Assembly: GCA_030737835.1 (NCBI GenBank)
Contig: JAUJYN010000027.1
Coordinates: 930,001 to 994,000 of the forward strand
Direction: 5' to 3'
Length of the DNA stretch: 64,000 nt
Source: Acorus gramineus
Lineage: Eukaryota > Streptophyta > Magnoliopsida > Acorales > Acoraceae
The first letter of the stretch is position 1. Each line of letters starts with the position of its first letter. The position numbers were made by a program, and so were the translations under genes. Positions 34,573 to 47,099 of the stretch are shown here, in pieces. Under the pieces are notes generated by a model, which saw only the letters and a program-made list of their open reading frames with translations, made no database searches and was not told where the DNA came from.

Positions 34573-34733
34573 GGGAGCAATCCAATAAATGAGTAACATG
34601 TAATTTATATTTGAATTGTTGTTGATTATACAAATTATTGACATTTATGTAGGTGACAACCTAGTTAGCTACATGTAATTTATTTTTTCAAATAATTAAT
34701 TCATTGAATATTTTTATTTTTAAAATTCAATAG

Positions 34734-35520
34734 TGTAGAGGTAAAAATCCTCATCACGACACGTGTCATATTAGGGGTAATGTGTCACACCAGGACGGAC
34801 GTGGGCCTACCGTGGGACCCGCAAATCCGAGTTCCAATCCTTGGTCATGATGACTCTCCCAAATGTACTGGCACTACCAGATCCAGTGTCTAGCTGGGCG
34901 GTCGGGCACCTAGAGAGCGAGTAGTCTAAGGCACGACCAGACATGTGGTCTTGTCGGTTGACCTTACTCCTCGAAAGCGCGTAGTCTAAGGCACGACCAG
35001 ACATGTGGTCTTGTCGGTTGACCTTACTCCTCGAAGGCATGATGTGAAGCGTACGGGGGAGCACATCAAGAGACCCCGAGCAAGATGAAAAAACAGTCAG
35101 AAGACCACTAACGCCATTAACTGTCAATGTAGCATTTAAGGCCCATTACCAGTAGAACGTGGGTAGTCAAGGACCAACGTGGAGCATAAATACTGGGGAC
35201 GTTTCCCTGGAAAAAGACCCACTAAACACTTAGTGGCAAGGCGGTTACAAGGGTAATTATAGGAACTACGTTTGACTTGATCCCTAAGGGGTATATAGGC
35301 AGCCTATAAAGAGGTCGCGCGCTCAGCACTCTAAGGGCACAGTCAAGCAAGGTCAAAAAAGTTATCCATTGAGTCAAGCACAATCATTGTGCGTCATTTG
35401 TGTTATTTCCTATACAGTCATTGAGAGAATTGAAGCATAGCTACAAGAATTCATATTGCTTGAGTTCTTTTTCCCAAGAAATTTTTCAAATTTAATTGAA
35501 GGGGGGCAATATCTACCTCA
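34734..35520 (+). repeat. 5' LTR of the Tat element (787 bp)
   Basis: It contains two 60-bp tandem units (34921-34980, 34981-35040) and a TATA box TATAAA at 35305-35310. It is 57 bp shorter than the 3' LTR, mainly because it has one unit fewer. Confidence 0.93.
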
Positions 35521-35521
35521 G

Positions 35522-35540
35522 TTTGGCGCCGTCTGTGGGA
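35522..35540 (+). other. Primer-binding site of the Tat element
   Basis: TTTGGCGCCGTCTGTGGGA begins one base after the LTR end. The TGGCGCC core is common in Tat/Athila elements and differs from the iMet type used by the other Gypsy family here. The primer tRNA is not certain. Confidence 0.75.
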
Positions 35541-35567
35541 TACTAAAACAAAAAGCCAGTGTCCGCA

Positions 35568-37127
35568 ATGTCAGGTCCGAGTGACACCAATGCAGGAGGA
35601 TGACAGGAACAAAACGTTCTCCCATCCGATGCTGTCGACAGCTCACCGGAAACCTTGGCTAATAAGGTCCAGGGCCTCAGGCGTGTAATGGAGTCCACGC
35701 AAGAAACTCTATTTACCCGTCTGCAAGGGTCGATGCAGCAGATGATCGAAGCCTTGATGCAACAGTTCTATACGAACATGGATCGACAACAGCCAGTCCA
35801 GGAAGAAATCCGACCACCACCTCCTGCACGGCCCAACCCCCCGACCGTCAATGCTGAAGGGTCTGAGGGAAGTACCCCTTCCTTCAATCAGAGGCAACGG
35901 TCTCGGCGGCATTCGCGCACCCCTCGAGTGGGTCGACGGCTTCACGAAGAACAGAGGCGCGGGCGCTTACCTCATGGAGAACGCTCCGCAGGGTGCGAGG
36001 CCTCTCGGAGGCAAACGAACCAAGGGCGATCGGCCTTACGCGAAGTTTCAGAAGGACGTCAGTATAATTCTCCACCCCGCCATCGAGCAGGGGGAGCGGT
36101 CGCGCAGCCTCGTTACGCCTTGTGTTCTGAGGTACAGCGCGTTCCGAATCGTGAGATGGTGGAGCACGCAATACGGGGATTCGCCTCCCTATTTTGCGCA
36201 GAGATTCTCAGAGAACGACTTCCCTGGAAGTTCGTTTGGCCCAAATTCAAGCTATACAATGGCACGACGGATCCCTATGATCATATCTTGGCGTTCCGAC
36301 ATTCGATGGCATTGTATGAGCTCTATGATGGGCTTATGTGCCGCCTCTTCCCCTCCAGCCTGGAAGGGGCCGCTTTGACTTGGTTCCATCTCCTTGCCTT
36401 TCAACAATCAGAACTTTCAAGGAGCTCAGCACTATGTTCATCAAGCACTTCATCTATGGTCGGCGGAGGAAGAAGGACCTCGGCGATCTCATGAAGATCC
36501 AAATGCTGTCAGGAGAGACGATTCAGCAGTTTGTCGATCGCTTCCGCATCCTTAAGTTTGAAGTAGAAGACTGCAATGAGGACGCTGCAATAATAGCTTT
36601 CCGGAACGGCCTGCCATCCGGAAACGGCCTCAAGGAGTCGCTTATCAAGCGCACCCCTTCCGACTTGCGTGATTTGATGGGGCGTGCTGAAAAGTACGCC
36701 AAGGTGGAAGAAGAATCAAAGACCCTTAAGCAGGCGGTGGCTGCGTCTCGGTCTTCACCAACGGCTGCCACCCCGTCACCAGCAGTAAAACGCCCGCATG
36801 AGCCGCGTCAGAAGGACCAACGGGGCAAGAAGGGCAAAAAGCCTGGTGCCTCAACAAACGAGGTACGAGAAGGATGGGGGATGTTCTTCAAGATCCCTGT
36901 GTCACAGATCCTATCTAAAATCCAGGGGGAGCCGTGGCTCCAATGGCCCGCACCTATGAGGAGCGGCGAATCAATGCGGGACCAAACTCTCCACTGTGAC
37001 TACCACAAAGAGCGTGGGCCATACTACCAACCAATGCCATATCCTCCGGGGCTTCTTGGAGGCCCAGTTCCAAAAGGGGCGCTTGAAGGAATATGTTAAT
37101 ATCGAAAAGACCCCAGCTTCCGGTTAG
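35568..37127 (+). pseudogene. gag pseudogene of the Tat element
   Basis: The likely start is ATG 35568, in frame with the long open stretch from 35655. An early TGA sits at 35601-35603. A Retrotrans_gag-like capsid segment begins near KLYNGTTDPYDHILAFRH (about 36250-36300). A frameshift at about 36390 moves the frame to FKELSTMFIKHF...IQQFVDRFR...AFRNGLP and the DLRDLMGRAEKY segment. A Lys/Gly-rich basic stretch follows (about 36780-36850). Another frameshift near 37080 and a TAG at 37125-37127 close the region. No intact CCHC knuckle is evident. Confidence 0.88.
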
Positions 37128-40100
37128 CGGCATGTGACGAATATTGACCCTAATACATTGGCGGGGGTCATTGACATCATTTTTGGAGGCGTACTGCATT
37201 ATGTCATGCCAAAAAGTACTCGTCAAGATTCAAGGAAGATACAAGTCTCCTTCGAAATGATGCAGATCGACAAAAAGCTGAAACTGGTCGTAAAAAGACA
37301 AAGAAGTGGTGATGAAGGAGCCATCACTTTCTCTGACGCCGACCTGGAAGGAGTCCAAGCCCTGCACTCTGACGCTCAAGTAATCACCCTGCGTATCTCT
37401 AATTTCGACGTTAAAAGAATTCTCGTTGATACAGGAAGCTCGGACAACATCCTCTTCATGAAACCCTTTCTTCGGATGGGGTTAAAGGCCGCTGATCTCA
37501 CTCCAACGAAAGATCCTCTGGTCGCATTCAACGGAGCATGAGTCGTCCCCACTGGACGAATCACACTGTCGGTTCAAGCAGGGAATCAGACCACTATGAC
37601 GGAATTCACTATCATGGACCTCTTGTTTCCATACAACGCCATCATCGGACGCACCTGGTTGGCGGCGATGAAGGCGATTCTGTCTATGTACCATCAACGG
37701 CTCCGTTTCCCCACAACCGAGGGGATAATGGAAATTTGAGGAGACCAAGTTGCCGCGAAAAGGTGCTACATGGAGACGATGGCAGGGAAGTTGGCCCTAC
37801 CAGACTTCGAGGAGCAGTCTGACGATGGAGAAACTCATCCAAAAAGGTAGCAATTACTGCAGGATCGAGTCAAGGCCGATGAGCGCCAGCCCGGTCCTGA
37901 AGACAGGGTTCTTGAAGACCTCGAGAAGGTCCTGATAGACCCCTTTGACCCCGAGAAATACTTCCTCATTGGGAGTTTACTCTCTGTAGAAGAGAGAAAG
38001 GCTATACTCGACCTCCTTGTCGAGAATAGGGACATCTTCACCTGGAAGCCTCAAGACATGCCGGGATTGATCTCGAGGTGGCAAGCCATCGGCTGTCCAT
38101 CTTGTCGATCATCCGTCCAGTCTGACAGAAGCAGCGACGAATGGCCACCGCACACGCCAAAGTGGTGCGGGATGAGGTGAACAAACTACTGGCCGCCGGG
38201 TTCATCTGTGAAGTGCAACACCCCGAGTGGCTGGCCAACACCGTGGTGGTTCCTAAGAAGAATAAGAAATGGCGGGTCTGCGTGGACTTCACCGACCTGA
38301 ACAATGCATGTCTGAAAGACAACTTCCCACTTCTGAAGATCGACCAACTGGTGGACTCCTCATCGGGTAATGAACTAATGAGTTTCATGGATGCTTATTA
38401 AGGCTACCACCAGATCCCAATGTATGAGCCCGACCAAGAGAGGACAACGTTCATAACCCCTACGAGCATTTATTGCTATAAGGTGATGTCGTTCGGATTA
38501 AAGAACGTGGGGGCCACTTATCAGAGGTTGGTGACTAAAATCTTCCAGCGTCAAATCGGTAAGACTATTGAAGTCTACATCGACAACATGATGGTAAAAA
38601 GCGAGCGCCGAGTTGACCATTTGGCCCACATAGAAGAAGCCTTCGCTGTGTTGCATAAGTACCGCCTCAAACTAAACGTGACGAAATGCTCCTTCGGAGT
38701 CACCTCGGGCAAGTTTTTGGGGTACCTAATGATGCAACGAGGAATCAAAGCCAACCCTGACCAAATCAAGGTGATATTGGAGATGGAGCCTCCGCGAAAC
38801 AAAAAGGAGGTGCAGAAGCTAGCAGAGAGGTTGGCCGCCCTCAATCGATTCATCTCTAGGGCCACTGATTGATGCCAGTCATTCTTCCAGTTGCTACGGA
38901 AGGCTCAGAGATTCGAATGGACGCCGGAGTGCCAGAAGGCATTTGATGAAATCAAAAAGTACCTCAGCACGCCACTACTTCTGGTATGTCCTTCCTTAGG
39001 AGACATTTTGCTCCTCTACATTGCAGCCTCCGAGCACGCTATTAGCTCTGCGCTATTGAAGGATATCGACCAGGGGCAGAGGGCAATCTACTATGCGAGT
39101 AAGGCACTCAGTGGGGTGAAAACCAGGTATAATGTTCCTGCATCGAGAATCTTGCGTTTGCCTTGCTTGTTTTCGCTCAGAAACTGCGCCATTACTTCCA
39201 TGCCCATACGATCCATGTCATCACCGACTCGTCTCTCAAAGATGTATTGCGAAAGGCGGATGTCGCAAGACGATTGCTCAAATGGGCGGTGGTGCTCTCA
39301 GCTTTTGATATCCACTATCAGCCCAAGAGCGCAATCAAAGAGCAGGTCGTCGCAGACATCATCACCGACCTTACACCTGCCCAGCAGCAAGTCTGTTTAA
39401 TCTCTGACTGCAGGCCAATTTCCTGGGCACTCCATGTCAAAGGGGCGTCCAACCTAAAAGGGGCGGGAGCAGGGATGATCCTATGCAATGAAGACGGTTT
39501 CCTGTTTGAACACGCAATCAAACTAGGATTCAACACTTCTAACAATGAACCCGAGTACGAGGCGCTCATTGCAGGCTTGGAATTCACCGTAGATCTCGCC
39601 GTCCATAAATTGGTGATCTATAGTGATTCCCAGCTCGTGGTCTATCAAAGCACTGGAGAATATTAGACGAAGGATGATCGAATGGCGGCTTATCAGGGCT
39701 ACACCTGTACTTTGCTTGAACGAATCGGTGGTGGGAAATCCACACAATCGATCACGAGCAGAATACTCAAGCTGATGCTCTAGCAAATCTGGCGAGTGCG
39801 TTCGAGGGAGAGCCATCCTGGGAGATTCAGGTCGAGTTCTTGAGGAAGCCAAGCATAACCCATCTCGAATAGGTTATGGCAGTGGAGTCGACAACCTGAG
39901 AACCAACCTGGATGGACCCCCCATTATATCTTACCCGAAAAACGACTTCCTCCCAGCAGATAAAGAAGAGGCCAGGAAAATCAAGAGCCGATCCGCTTGG
40001 TTCTTGATATCTGATTAGGGTGTACTATATAAGCAAAGCTTTCAAGGCCCTCTCCTTAGGTGTGTTAATCCCGAAGAAGCTAAAGAAGTATTGGAAGAAA

Positions 40101-41083
40101 TGCATTTGGGGGTGTGCGGAAGCCATGTGGCCTCGAGGTCCTTGGCGAGACGCGCCTTGACAGCGGGATATTTATGGCCAACCCTTGCAAAGGACTCACT
40201 CAACCTGGTGAGGAAATGCGACAAGTGCCAACGATTCAGTTCCCTGATTCACCGACCAGCTGGGGATTTGAATACACTATCAAGTCCCTGGCCATTCACT
40301 CAATGGGGGTTCGATATAGTCGGGCGCATGCCCATGGCGCCATCCCAGAAGCAATTCCTCCTGGTCGCCACTGATTATTTCACAAAGTGGGTGGAGGTTG
40401 TGGCCCTCGCTAGAATCCGCGACATCGAAGTACAAAGTTTCCTTTGGAAGGAGATCGTGTGTCGATTCGGAGTGCCGAACACCATAATCTCCGACAATGG
40501 GACACAATTCGATAATGCCACCATGAGGGGGTTCTGCGATAAGTTGGACATAAAGCACCTTTTCTCCTCTCCGCACTACCCCCAAGGAAATGGTCAGGCA
40601 TAAATCACCAATCGTACCATCCTGGACAGGATCATGAAATGGCTCAACACGACCAAAGGCAACTGGGTGGACGAGCATCCCTTGGTATTATGGGCGTACC
40701 GCACCACGGCGTGAAGGGCCATAGGAGAGACTCCCTTTTCCTTGGCTTTTGGCGTCAAGGCTGTAATTCTGATAGAGCTCGGGATCCTGACATTTCAGAC
40801 CGAGAACTTTGAGCCATGGACCAACGAAGAAGATCTCGCATCTGATCTGGACCTAAGGGACGAGCGAAGGGAAACAGCTTCCATCAGGATGGTGAACTAC
40901 CGGAACCAGATCGCACGAAGCTACAACAAGAGGGTTTCACGACGAAGCTTTCGAGTAGGAGACCTGGTCCTTCAAGAGGTATTCCCCGAATCCCGAAAAA
41001 GATCTGATGGTAAGCTCGGACCTAGTTGGGAAGGCCCGTACAAGGTCATCAGACTGGGCCCCAAAGGAGCTTATTATCTATAA
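37128..41083 (+). pseudogene. pol pseudogene of the Tat element (PR-RT-RH-aRH-IN)
   Basis: The protease active-site motif LVDTGSSDNILF is at about 37422-37457. RT runs about 38050-38870; its catalytic box reads YIDN instead of YxDD (38576-38587). A first RNase H follows (about 38890-39160), then a second archaeal-type one (about 39420-39660) whose usual catalytic Asp reads Lys in VKGAS. Integrase shows an HHCC-type start (HLGVCGSH...CDKC, about 40100-40230), FDIVG and SDNGTQF, and a TAA (40601-40603) exactly 35 codons after the second Asp, at the expected catalytic Glu. Stops also lie at 37539, 37737, 37848, 38123, 38399, 38870, 39664, 40016 and 40712, with frameshifts near 38065, 39137, 39730 and 39930. 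Inactive. Confidence 0.92.
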
Positions 41084-42034
41084 CTAATGAATGGAGAGGC
41101 ACTCATAAGACCTCGCAATGTAATGAATTTGAAAAAGTATTTCTTCTGAAATAAAAGGTTTTTTTTTCGTATGAAATATTTCATGTGAATTAGAGCCCGT
41201 TCGAGGTCGCGAGTATAGCACTTCATGGAGGTCGCGCGTTGATCCAATTCAGGTCGATTAGATGAGCACTCTTTGTAAGAGGTCGCACAGGGGACGCCCC
41301 ATCCATCGATTAGCACTCGAGTAAAAGGTTTACAAAAGTGAGACACATAGGTTACACTCAAACGATGAGGTCGTTCGGAAGTACAAGCTTCCCCCTATGC
41401 TCACACGGTCACATAGATCCCAGGCTCTATGACAAACCCTTGGAGGTCGCTAGGAAAGGACGAGAAGAATTAGTCCCAGGACTCAATTTTGAAAGGGTAC
41501 GTCCCTCTCATCCTAAGCACTCCGTCTACAAAACCCGCATGCGGAAGCTGAAGGAACGCACAAGACGCACTCACACGATTAGGACGAAAAGAGGGATAAA
41601 TGTCCGTCCCCTACCATTCTAGGGGCCCCAGCCCTACGAAGGTCGCGATGACAGGATAAGTTAGAGTTAGATCATCGAGTGGGCGCAAAACTCTATTATC
41701 ACGATAATAAGCACTCCAAACATTCAGATCATGCGAAAGCAAGCAAACATGTAAAAAATAAGTCGTTTATGAAAACATTGTTTATTTTACAAAATGTCTA
41801 GATCTGAGACCCGTCATCAGGGCTAGAATCATGAACAGAAGGAGGAACAACGGCGATACGAGGAGAGACGTTGCTGGATCTATCTTCATAACCTTGACGA
41901 TATCCACATATGTAGTTCTTCTCAGCACAAGTCATTAAAGAATCCAAAAGTTCCTTCATTTGGTCCCTCATAGTCGCGAAGGCTTCTGCTCGACCCCTCG
42001 ATAGACCATCTTCGAAAGCGACAACACAGTCGGT

Positions 42035-42659
42035 TCAAAGTTCGCAGAGCTTGACTTGCTGCTCTTGCGACTCATGCATCAAGGCCTCGACTCGCTTTTC
42101 CGCGTTGTGCACCCGCAAGAAAAAGGAAGTCTGATCGAATGACTGAGAGAGCTTCAGCTCAAGGAGCTCTCTAACACGATCTTCAGCAACAACAGCCCAA
42201 ACTTGAGCAGCAGACAAGTCCCGACGAGCAGAGGATTCAGCAAGTTCCGCAGCAAGACGCGCTCCCTTCGCGATCATAGTTTGTTACTCAGCCGACTTAA
42301 GCTATGCTTCTCTGCGATGAGCGAGCTTCTGGGCCGACTTAGGAGGTCTTCAGACCTCATCGCATCCAAGCTTTGCTCATTGAGCACCTGCCAGATGACA
42401 GAATTCTGAAAAGCAAATGGTTAAAGCCTTGAAGAAGAAAATTTGAAGATAGGAGTCGAATACTTACGTTGTAAAAACTCCAGCCAAGCCGGGTGAAAAG
42501 CGCTTCCGTCGTAGCCCAGCGAGCACAATTCAAGTCGCCCTCAAGGAGACAGCCCCTGAGCTGTGTACTAGCTAACTCCTTGCTGGCATGATCAGCAAGA
42601 GGACCTCCTGAATAGGTACCAGCTGAAGCTATGGAAGCAGAGGCCGAAGGGGTTTCCAA
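42035..42659 (-). pseudogene. C-terminal part of antisense gene 1 (coiled-coil-like), broken
   Basis: Two minus-strand frames (42659-42357 and 42277-42035) continue antisense gene 1 after breaks. The second is Glu/Arg/Leu-rich with heptad-like spacing (RVRELLELKLSQSF, VHNAEKRVEALMHESQEQQVKL) and could be a coiled coil. The relation to the upstream part rests on position, strand and composition. Confidence 0.35.
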
Positions 42660-42820
42660 GGGAACAGAGCGCGGAGCCCCAGCCTCAAGGGCAGCACTAG
42701 GTGAATCCGTGAATGTCGTGACAAAAGGGTGTCACGGGGACGTCCACCACAGCCGAAGTGACTGGGGGCATCCCAGCAAGAGTCAGAGTGATTGGTGGCA
42801 CCCCCGAAGGAGTAGTCATG

Positions 42821-44151
42821 TTAAAAGTACCCTCCGACATCTCGGCTGAGGGCACCTCCGATGAAAGCAACGACCACAGGCATTGATCCTGCCACAGTAA
42901 TTGGAGAAACCCCATGTAGGGGAGCTGATGAAGCCGTGGCTGCTACCACCTCGACAAGGGAGGGTTCAACTTCCGGAGAAGAGGGAACCTCCACCGTCTC
43001 TGGTACTCGAATGACTAGAGAGCTTGGTGGGCATCCCTCTTTGGTGGAAGGCACAGGAAGCTCGGTGGTAGCTGCACCGATAGCGCTCGCAGGTAGATCG
43101 CTCCCCACAAGGGATACCAGGGAAACGTCCGGTAGGGCTTTGGCTCTGCCTTCAGAATCCGCCTCCTCAACCAATGAGGTCGGGTGAGTAGTCTTGGTCC
43201 ACCGTTTTGAAGGAAGTGGCAGCCTAGTCCTCTTCTTCAAAGACGACTTGCCTTTGGAGGCAGAGGACCGTTCGCCCACTTCTTCAACAACGACAGAAGG
43301 AGAAGCCTCAGCAAGGACAGGAGATGCGTCGAACCCCGAAGATAAGCTGGCAACCTTCGAAGAGGAACTAGGGGCCCTTGCTGCGGGGAGGCTGAGGTTC
43401 TTACGGAAATCCTTATCCTCTAGCTCTTGAGCCCTAGCGATCTGGTTGAGCTTGACCAATGATGGGTCTGGGGTCGCACGCTCCGAGTTGTCTGCAATGT
43501 GTCATATGAGATTCGTAGGCCATGAAGGAAGAGGCAAATAGGGTATAGAAGTCCAATGATTTTTAGCTCACCAAATCTTGCCGGACGAAGACAACATGGC
43601 ACCCTAGCCTCTTCACCCGGAAGGGGAGCAGGAAGCACCCAAGGACCACTCAGTTGCACAAGGCATTCATCCCTCCACCCGCTGTCGGATGAAGGGAGCT
43701 CTTCTACGAGAGGGACCACCCCGAGTTGAATGTTGTCCACCCCGAGTTGAAGCTGCAGCTTACGGTTGATCGTGACAACGCACATCAGCACCCGTAACAG
43801 ATTAGGGGAGCATTGCACCGGGTGAAGCTTGAATCGGCGCATAAAGTCCCTGACCAGCTCAGGGAGAGGAAAAGAAAGGGAGCTCCTGAGCATCTGAGAA
43901 GGATACATGAAGAGCTTCTCAGAGCCGCTGCCTTTAAGCTCATCTATGGATTTGAAAGGAGTAGGTGTGATGAGGATGGATTCGGGAATTGCACGGAGCA
44001 CCTTAGTTTCTGAGCAATATCCATCGACATGGCAGCACGAGAAGGAATTCGAGAAGAGGCAAAGTTTGAAAACGAGCAGGGGATTTGATTTTTGAATTCT
44101 CTCTCCTCTTCTCGTGGGATGATCGAAACTTATAAAGCGGTCCTCCCTCAA
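42821..44151 (-). pseudogene. Antisense gene 1 of the Tat element (plant-mobile-domain-like), with a candidate intron
   Basis: The minus-strand frame from 44151 encodes a segment of the kind found in Tat antisense ORFs (LSFPLPELVRDFMRRFKLHP, then LLRVLMCVV and LQLGV). At 43571 there is a donor (minus TTG|GTGAGC) and at 43492 an acceptor (TTGCAG|AC). Removing these 80 nt joins the first frame in phase to a second long open frame (43491 down to 42821) rich in Ser, Pro and Val with a KKRTRLPLPSKR basic patch. A TATA-like TTTATAAG lies near 44128, so the true start may be lower. Function is unknown. The frame is open over most of its length. Confidence 0.55.
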
Positions 44152-44762
44152 AAAATTCCCACAATCACGACTGAAGCGTGAAAATCGAAATCATAGAAGA
44201 TTTGATGCTGAAATCTTCTGTAGATATAGAGGGACAGCTGGCGAGAAAAACGAGGCGCCAGTTTCCATAAATGTGCAGCCTACGTGGTGAATTTAATGTC
44301 ACAAATTTTCCACGTGGTATGAAGAAGAGATGGAACGACGAGAAAGCCCCAACGTACAGGTGGGCACGAGCAGAGAAATCCTGTTCATGAACCTGGTTCG
44401 TGAATCCTGTTCGAGGATCCCGATCGCGGATGATCGTGGATGCGACAAGTTTTTAGGACTCTGCGACTCACCAATAGAATTGTACAGCGAGGAGATGTAA
44501 TAGTTAAAGTGCGCAAGTAGACAGAAGACGATCAAGGTTGAGCAGAGAAAGTAATTTTTTATTCATTGATTGGATAAAGGTTATGAAAAGAAAAGGGGGG
44601 TTTCAACCCTGCTCGATCTTCTACTCGTCCCTTCCTATGAAGTCTCCTCTCCCTCACAGCTTGGTGCAGTCTGGGTAGTTCCTCGTTGCTCATCTCTCGA
44701 AAACCACGTGAGTGGTCAGCATAGCCCAAGCGGTAGTCGCTGATGAAGTCCAGAAGGCGATC

Positions 44763-45968
44763 TTATTCATCACCCTCACAAGTTTCTCGGAGCGACCGCA
44801 ACTGATGAGTTATGGAGAGGGAGGAGGCATGAACGGAGGCTTGCAAATTCCTTGAAGGGCTGCCAGGGGGGAGGAGGACACTCTGAAGACAGTCTTCGGG
44901 AATAGGAGTAGCATCAGCTCCAGCACCCAAGGTCACAGGGGGCACCACCGGCAGGGCGTCAGCATCCGTGTCACGGGTGGGAGGAACAGTTTCCTCAAGG
45001 GGAACAGACGATGAAGAAGAAGAAGAAGAAGAAGAGGAAGATGATCGAACTGCGGGTGGTGGAGATGATGGAACAGAATGCGGAGGTGACAAGGTTAAGT
45101 CCACCGGCAGGGCAATGGAATTTGATCCAAAACCCAACCGGAGGAGCCTCTAGGAGCGCCGCCTCACCCTGTTGTGCAGGGTGGTGGTAGGAGGAACAGG
45201 ACTAGAGCCACCCGCTGACTCAACCACACCGGTAACAAGAATTGCAATGAGTGGAGCATGTCACGGTTCCTCCAATTCAAGGAGCTCCCACCACAATTGG
45301 TCCGGATAGTCCATCACCCGAGAGATGTCGCCCATCTTCACCTCCTTGACCTCTGGCCTAGGGGCATCCACCATCGGCCTCCGGGGGCGACACAAATGGC
45401 GATGGGATGAATCCCAGCCATCTGGCATCCAAGAACCTCGGACTCGAATCTAGTGACTCTCCCAGCCATGGATGTCACCCCGAGCCATGTCAAGGACCAA
45501 CTCTGGCGCTCTGGCCCGGCGAGAGACGTAGAAGGACGGGGACCGCCCAGAGGATGAAGCCTTGACCTGATAGATCCAACGGACCTCGGTTAGGCCCAGC
45601 TCAACTCCTGTCTTCTTCCTCAACGCGACCATGCACATCAAGACGCAATATACGTTGGGAACGATTAGGATGAGATGGAGTCCAAAAAAATCAAGAAACT
45701 CTACCACCAAGCGTGGCAGAGGGAGAGAAAGACCCCCATATGTGAAGTAGCTGGGGTGGAGGAGAACAGAATCAAGATAGAGGGTTGGGACCTCATCTTC
45801 AGACAACTCATGAATCACGAAGTCAGATGAGAGGCTCAACTCCTTGTGGAGGGCATTGGCAGTTTCCTGCATGATAATAAAGGAAGGCGGGAGATGGGAT
45901 GAGGGGCTCCTCCCTCTCACCCCCCTTTTAATATCCGTTGAAGCGGCGCCTCGAGAAGACAGCCGCAC
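44763..45968 (-). pseudogene. Antisense gene 2 of the Tat element, paralogue of antisense gene 1
   Basis: The minus-strand frame 45968-45450 contains LSLPLPRLVVEFLDFFGLHL, YCVLMCMVALRKK and GVELGLTEVRW. These align with LSFPLPELVRDFMRRFKLHP, LRVLMCVVTINRK and LQLGVDNIQ of antisense gene 1. Read on in the same frame it crosses a TAG near 45450 and a TGA near 45262, then a Pro/Ser-rich tail (45137-44763) whose poly-Ser run is a (GAA)n microsatellite on the plus strand (about 45011-45040). Two related antisense genes in tandem within one element is unusual. Confidence 0.5.
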
Positions 45969-46248
45969 TTATTTCACTGCAAGTATCGAGGAGTAATTAT
46001 CAATGCCAATGAAAAGGGGATTCACAAAATCCGAAGGGGTGCTAACGTTCGGATTTCCCAGACACCATTTAGAGGTCACGCACCATCAAGGCTAATAGAG
46101 CAAATCAGCCGTCAAATCCTGGGTGGGTTAGAGAATCCCGAGAAGGCAAACGACCAGATCTTTGACCCCCAAAATGGAATGGAGGCGAGGTGATTTATCA
46201 TGATCTCCTGCTCTCTCGACAAGACAAAAGAGCAGAAGAAGGGGCATC

Positions 46249-47092
46249 TGTAGAGGTAAAAATCATCACCACTACACATGTCATATTAGGGGTAATGTGT
46301 CACACCAGGACGGAATGGGCTTACCGTGGGACCCGCAAATCCGAGTTCCAATCCTTGGTCATGATGACTCTCCCAAATGTACTGGCACGACTAGATCCAG
46401 TGTCTAGTTGGGCGGTCAGGATCCTGAAGAGCGAGTAGTCTAAGGCATGACCAGACATGAGGTCTGGTCGGTTGACCTTACTCCTCGAAGGCGAGTAGTC
46501 TAAGACACGACCAGACATGAGGTCTGGCCAGTCAACCTTACTCCTCGAAGGTGAGTAGTCTAAGGCATGACCAGACATGAGGTCTGGTTGATCGACCTTA
46601 CTCCTCGAAGGCATGATGTGAAATGTACGAGCGAGCACATCAAGAGACCCCGAGCAAAATGAAGAAACGGTCAGAAGACCACTAACGCCAGTAACTGCCA
46701 AGGTAGCATTTAAGGCCCATTACCAGCAGAACGTGGGTAATCAAGGACCAACTGGAGCATAAATACCAGGGACGTTTCCTTGGAAAGAAGCCCACTAAAC
46801 ACTTAGTGGCAAGGCGGTTACAAGGGTAATTAAAGGAACTACGTGTGATTTGATTCCCACGGGGTATGTAGGCAGCCTATAAAGAGGTTGCACGCTCAGC
46901 ACTCTAAGGGCACAGTCAAGCAAGGTTAAAAAAGTTATCCATTGAGTCAAGCACAATCATTGTGCGTTATTTGTGTTATTTCCTATACAGTCATTGAGAG
47001 AATTGAAGCATAGCTACAAGAATTCATATTGCTTGAGTTCTTTTTCCCAAGAAATTTTCAAATTTAACTGAAGGGGAAAAATATCAATCTCA
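46249..47092 (+). repeat. 3' LTR of the Tat element (844 bp)
   Basis: It carries three 60-bp units (46435-46494, 46495-46554, 46555-46614) where the 5' LTR has two, and a TATA box at 46878-46883. Units contain the near-palindrome ACCAGACATGAGGTCTGGT. Numerous differences from the 5' LTR show the insertion is old. Confidence 0.92.
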
Positions 47093-47099
47093 ATTAGAT

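Larger units (their letters stand above)
34734..47092 (+). mobile_element. Ty3/Gypsy Tat-lineage retrotransposon, complete but inactive (12.4 kb)
   Basis: LTRs span 34734-35520 and 46249-47092, both TGTAGAGG...CTCA. Direct flanks AATAG (34729-34733) and ATTAG (47093-47097) are a 5-bp target duplication with one mismatch. Internal order is PBS, gag, protease, RT, RNase H, a second archaeal-type RNase H, integrase, then a 5-kb tract with two antisense genes, then a polypurine tract (AGCAGAAGAAGGGGC, 46231-46245). The dual RNase H and antisense ORFs are hallmarks of the Tat group (Ogre/Retand relatives). All coding regions carry stops or frameshifts. Confidence 0.93.
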
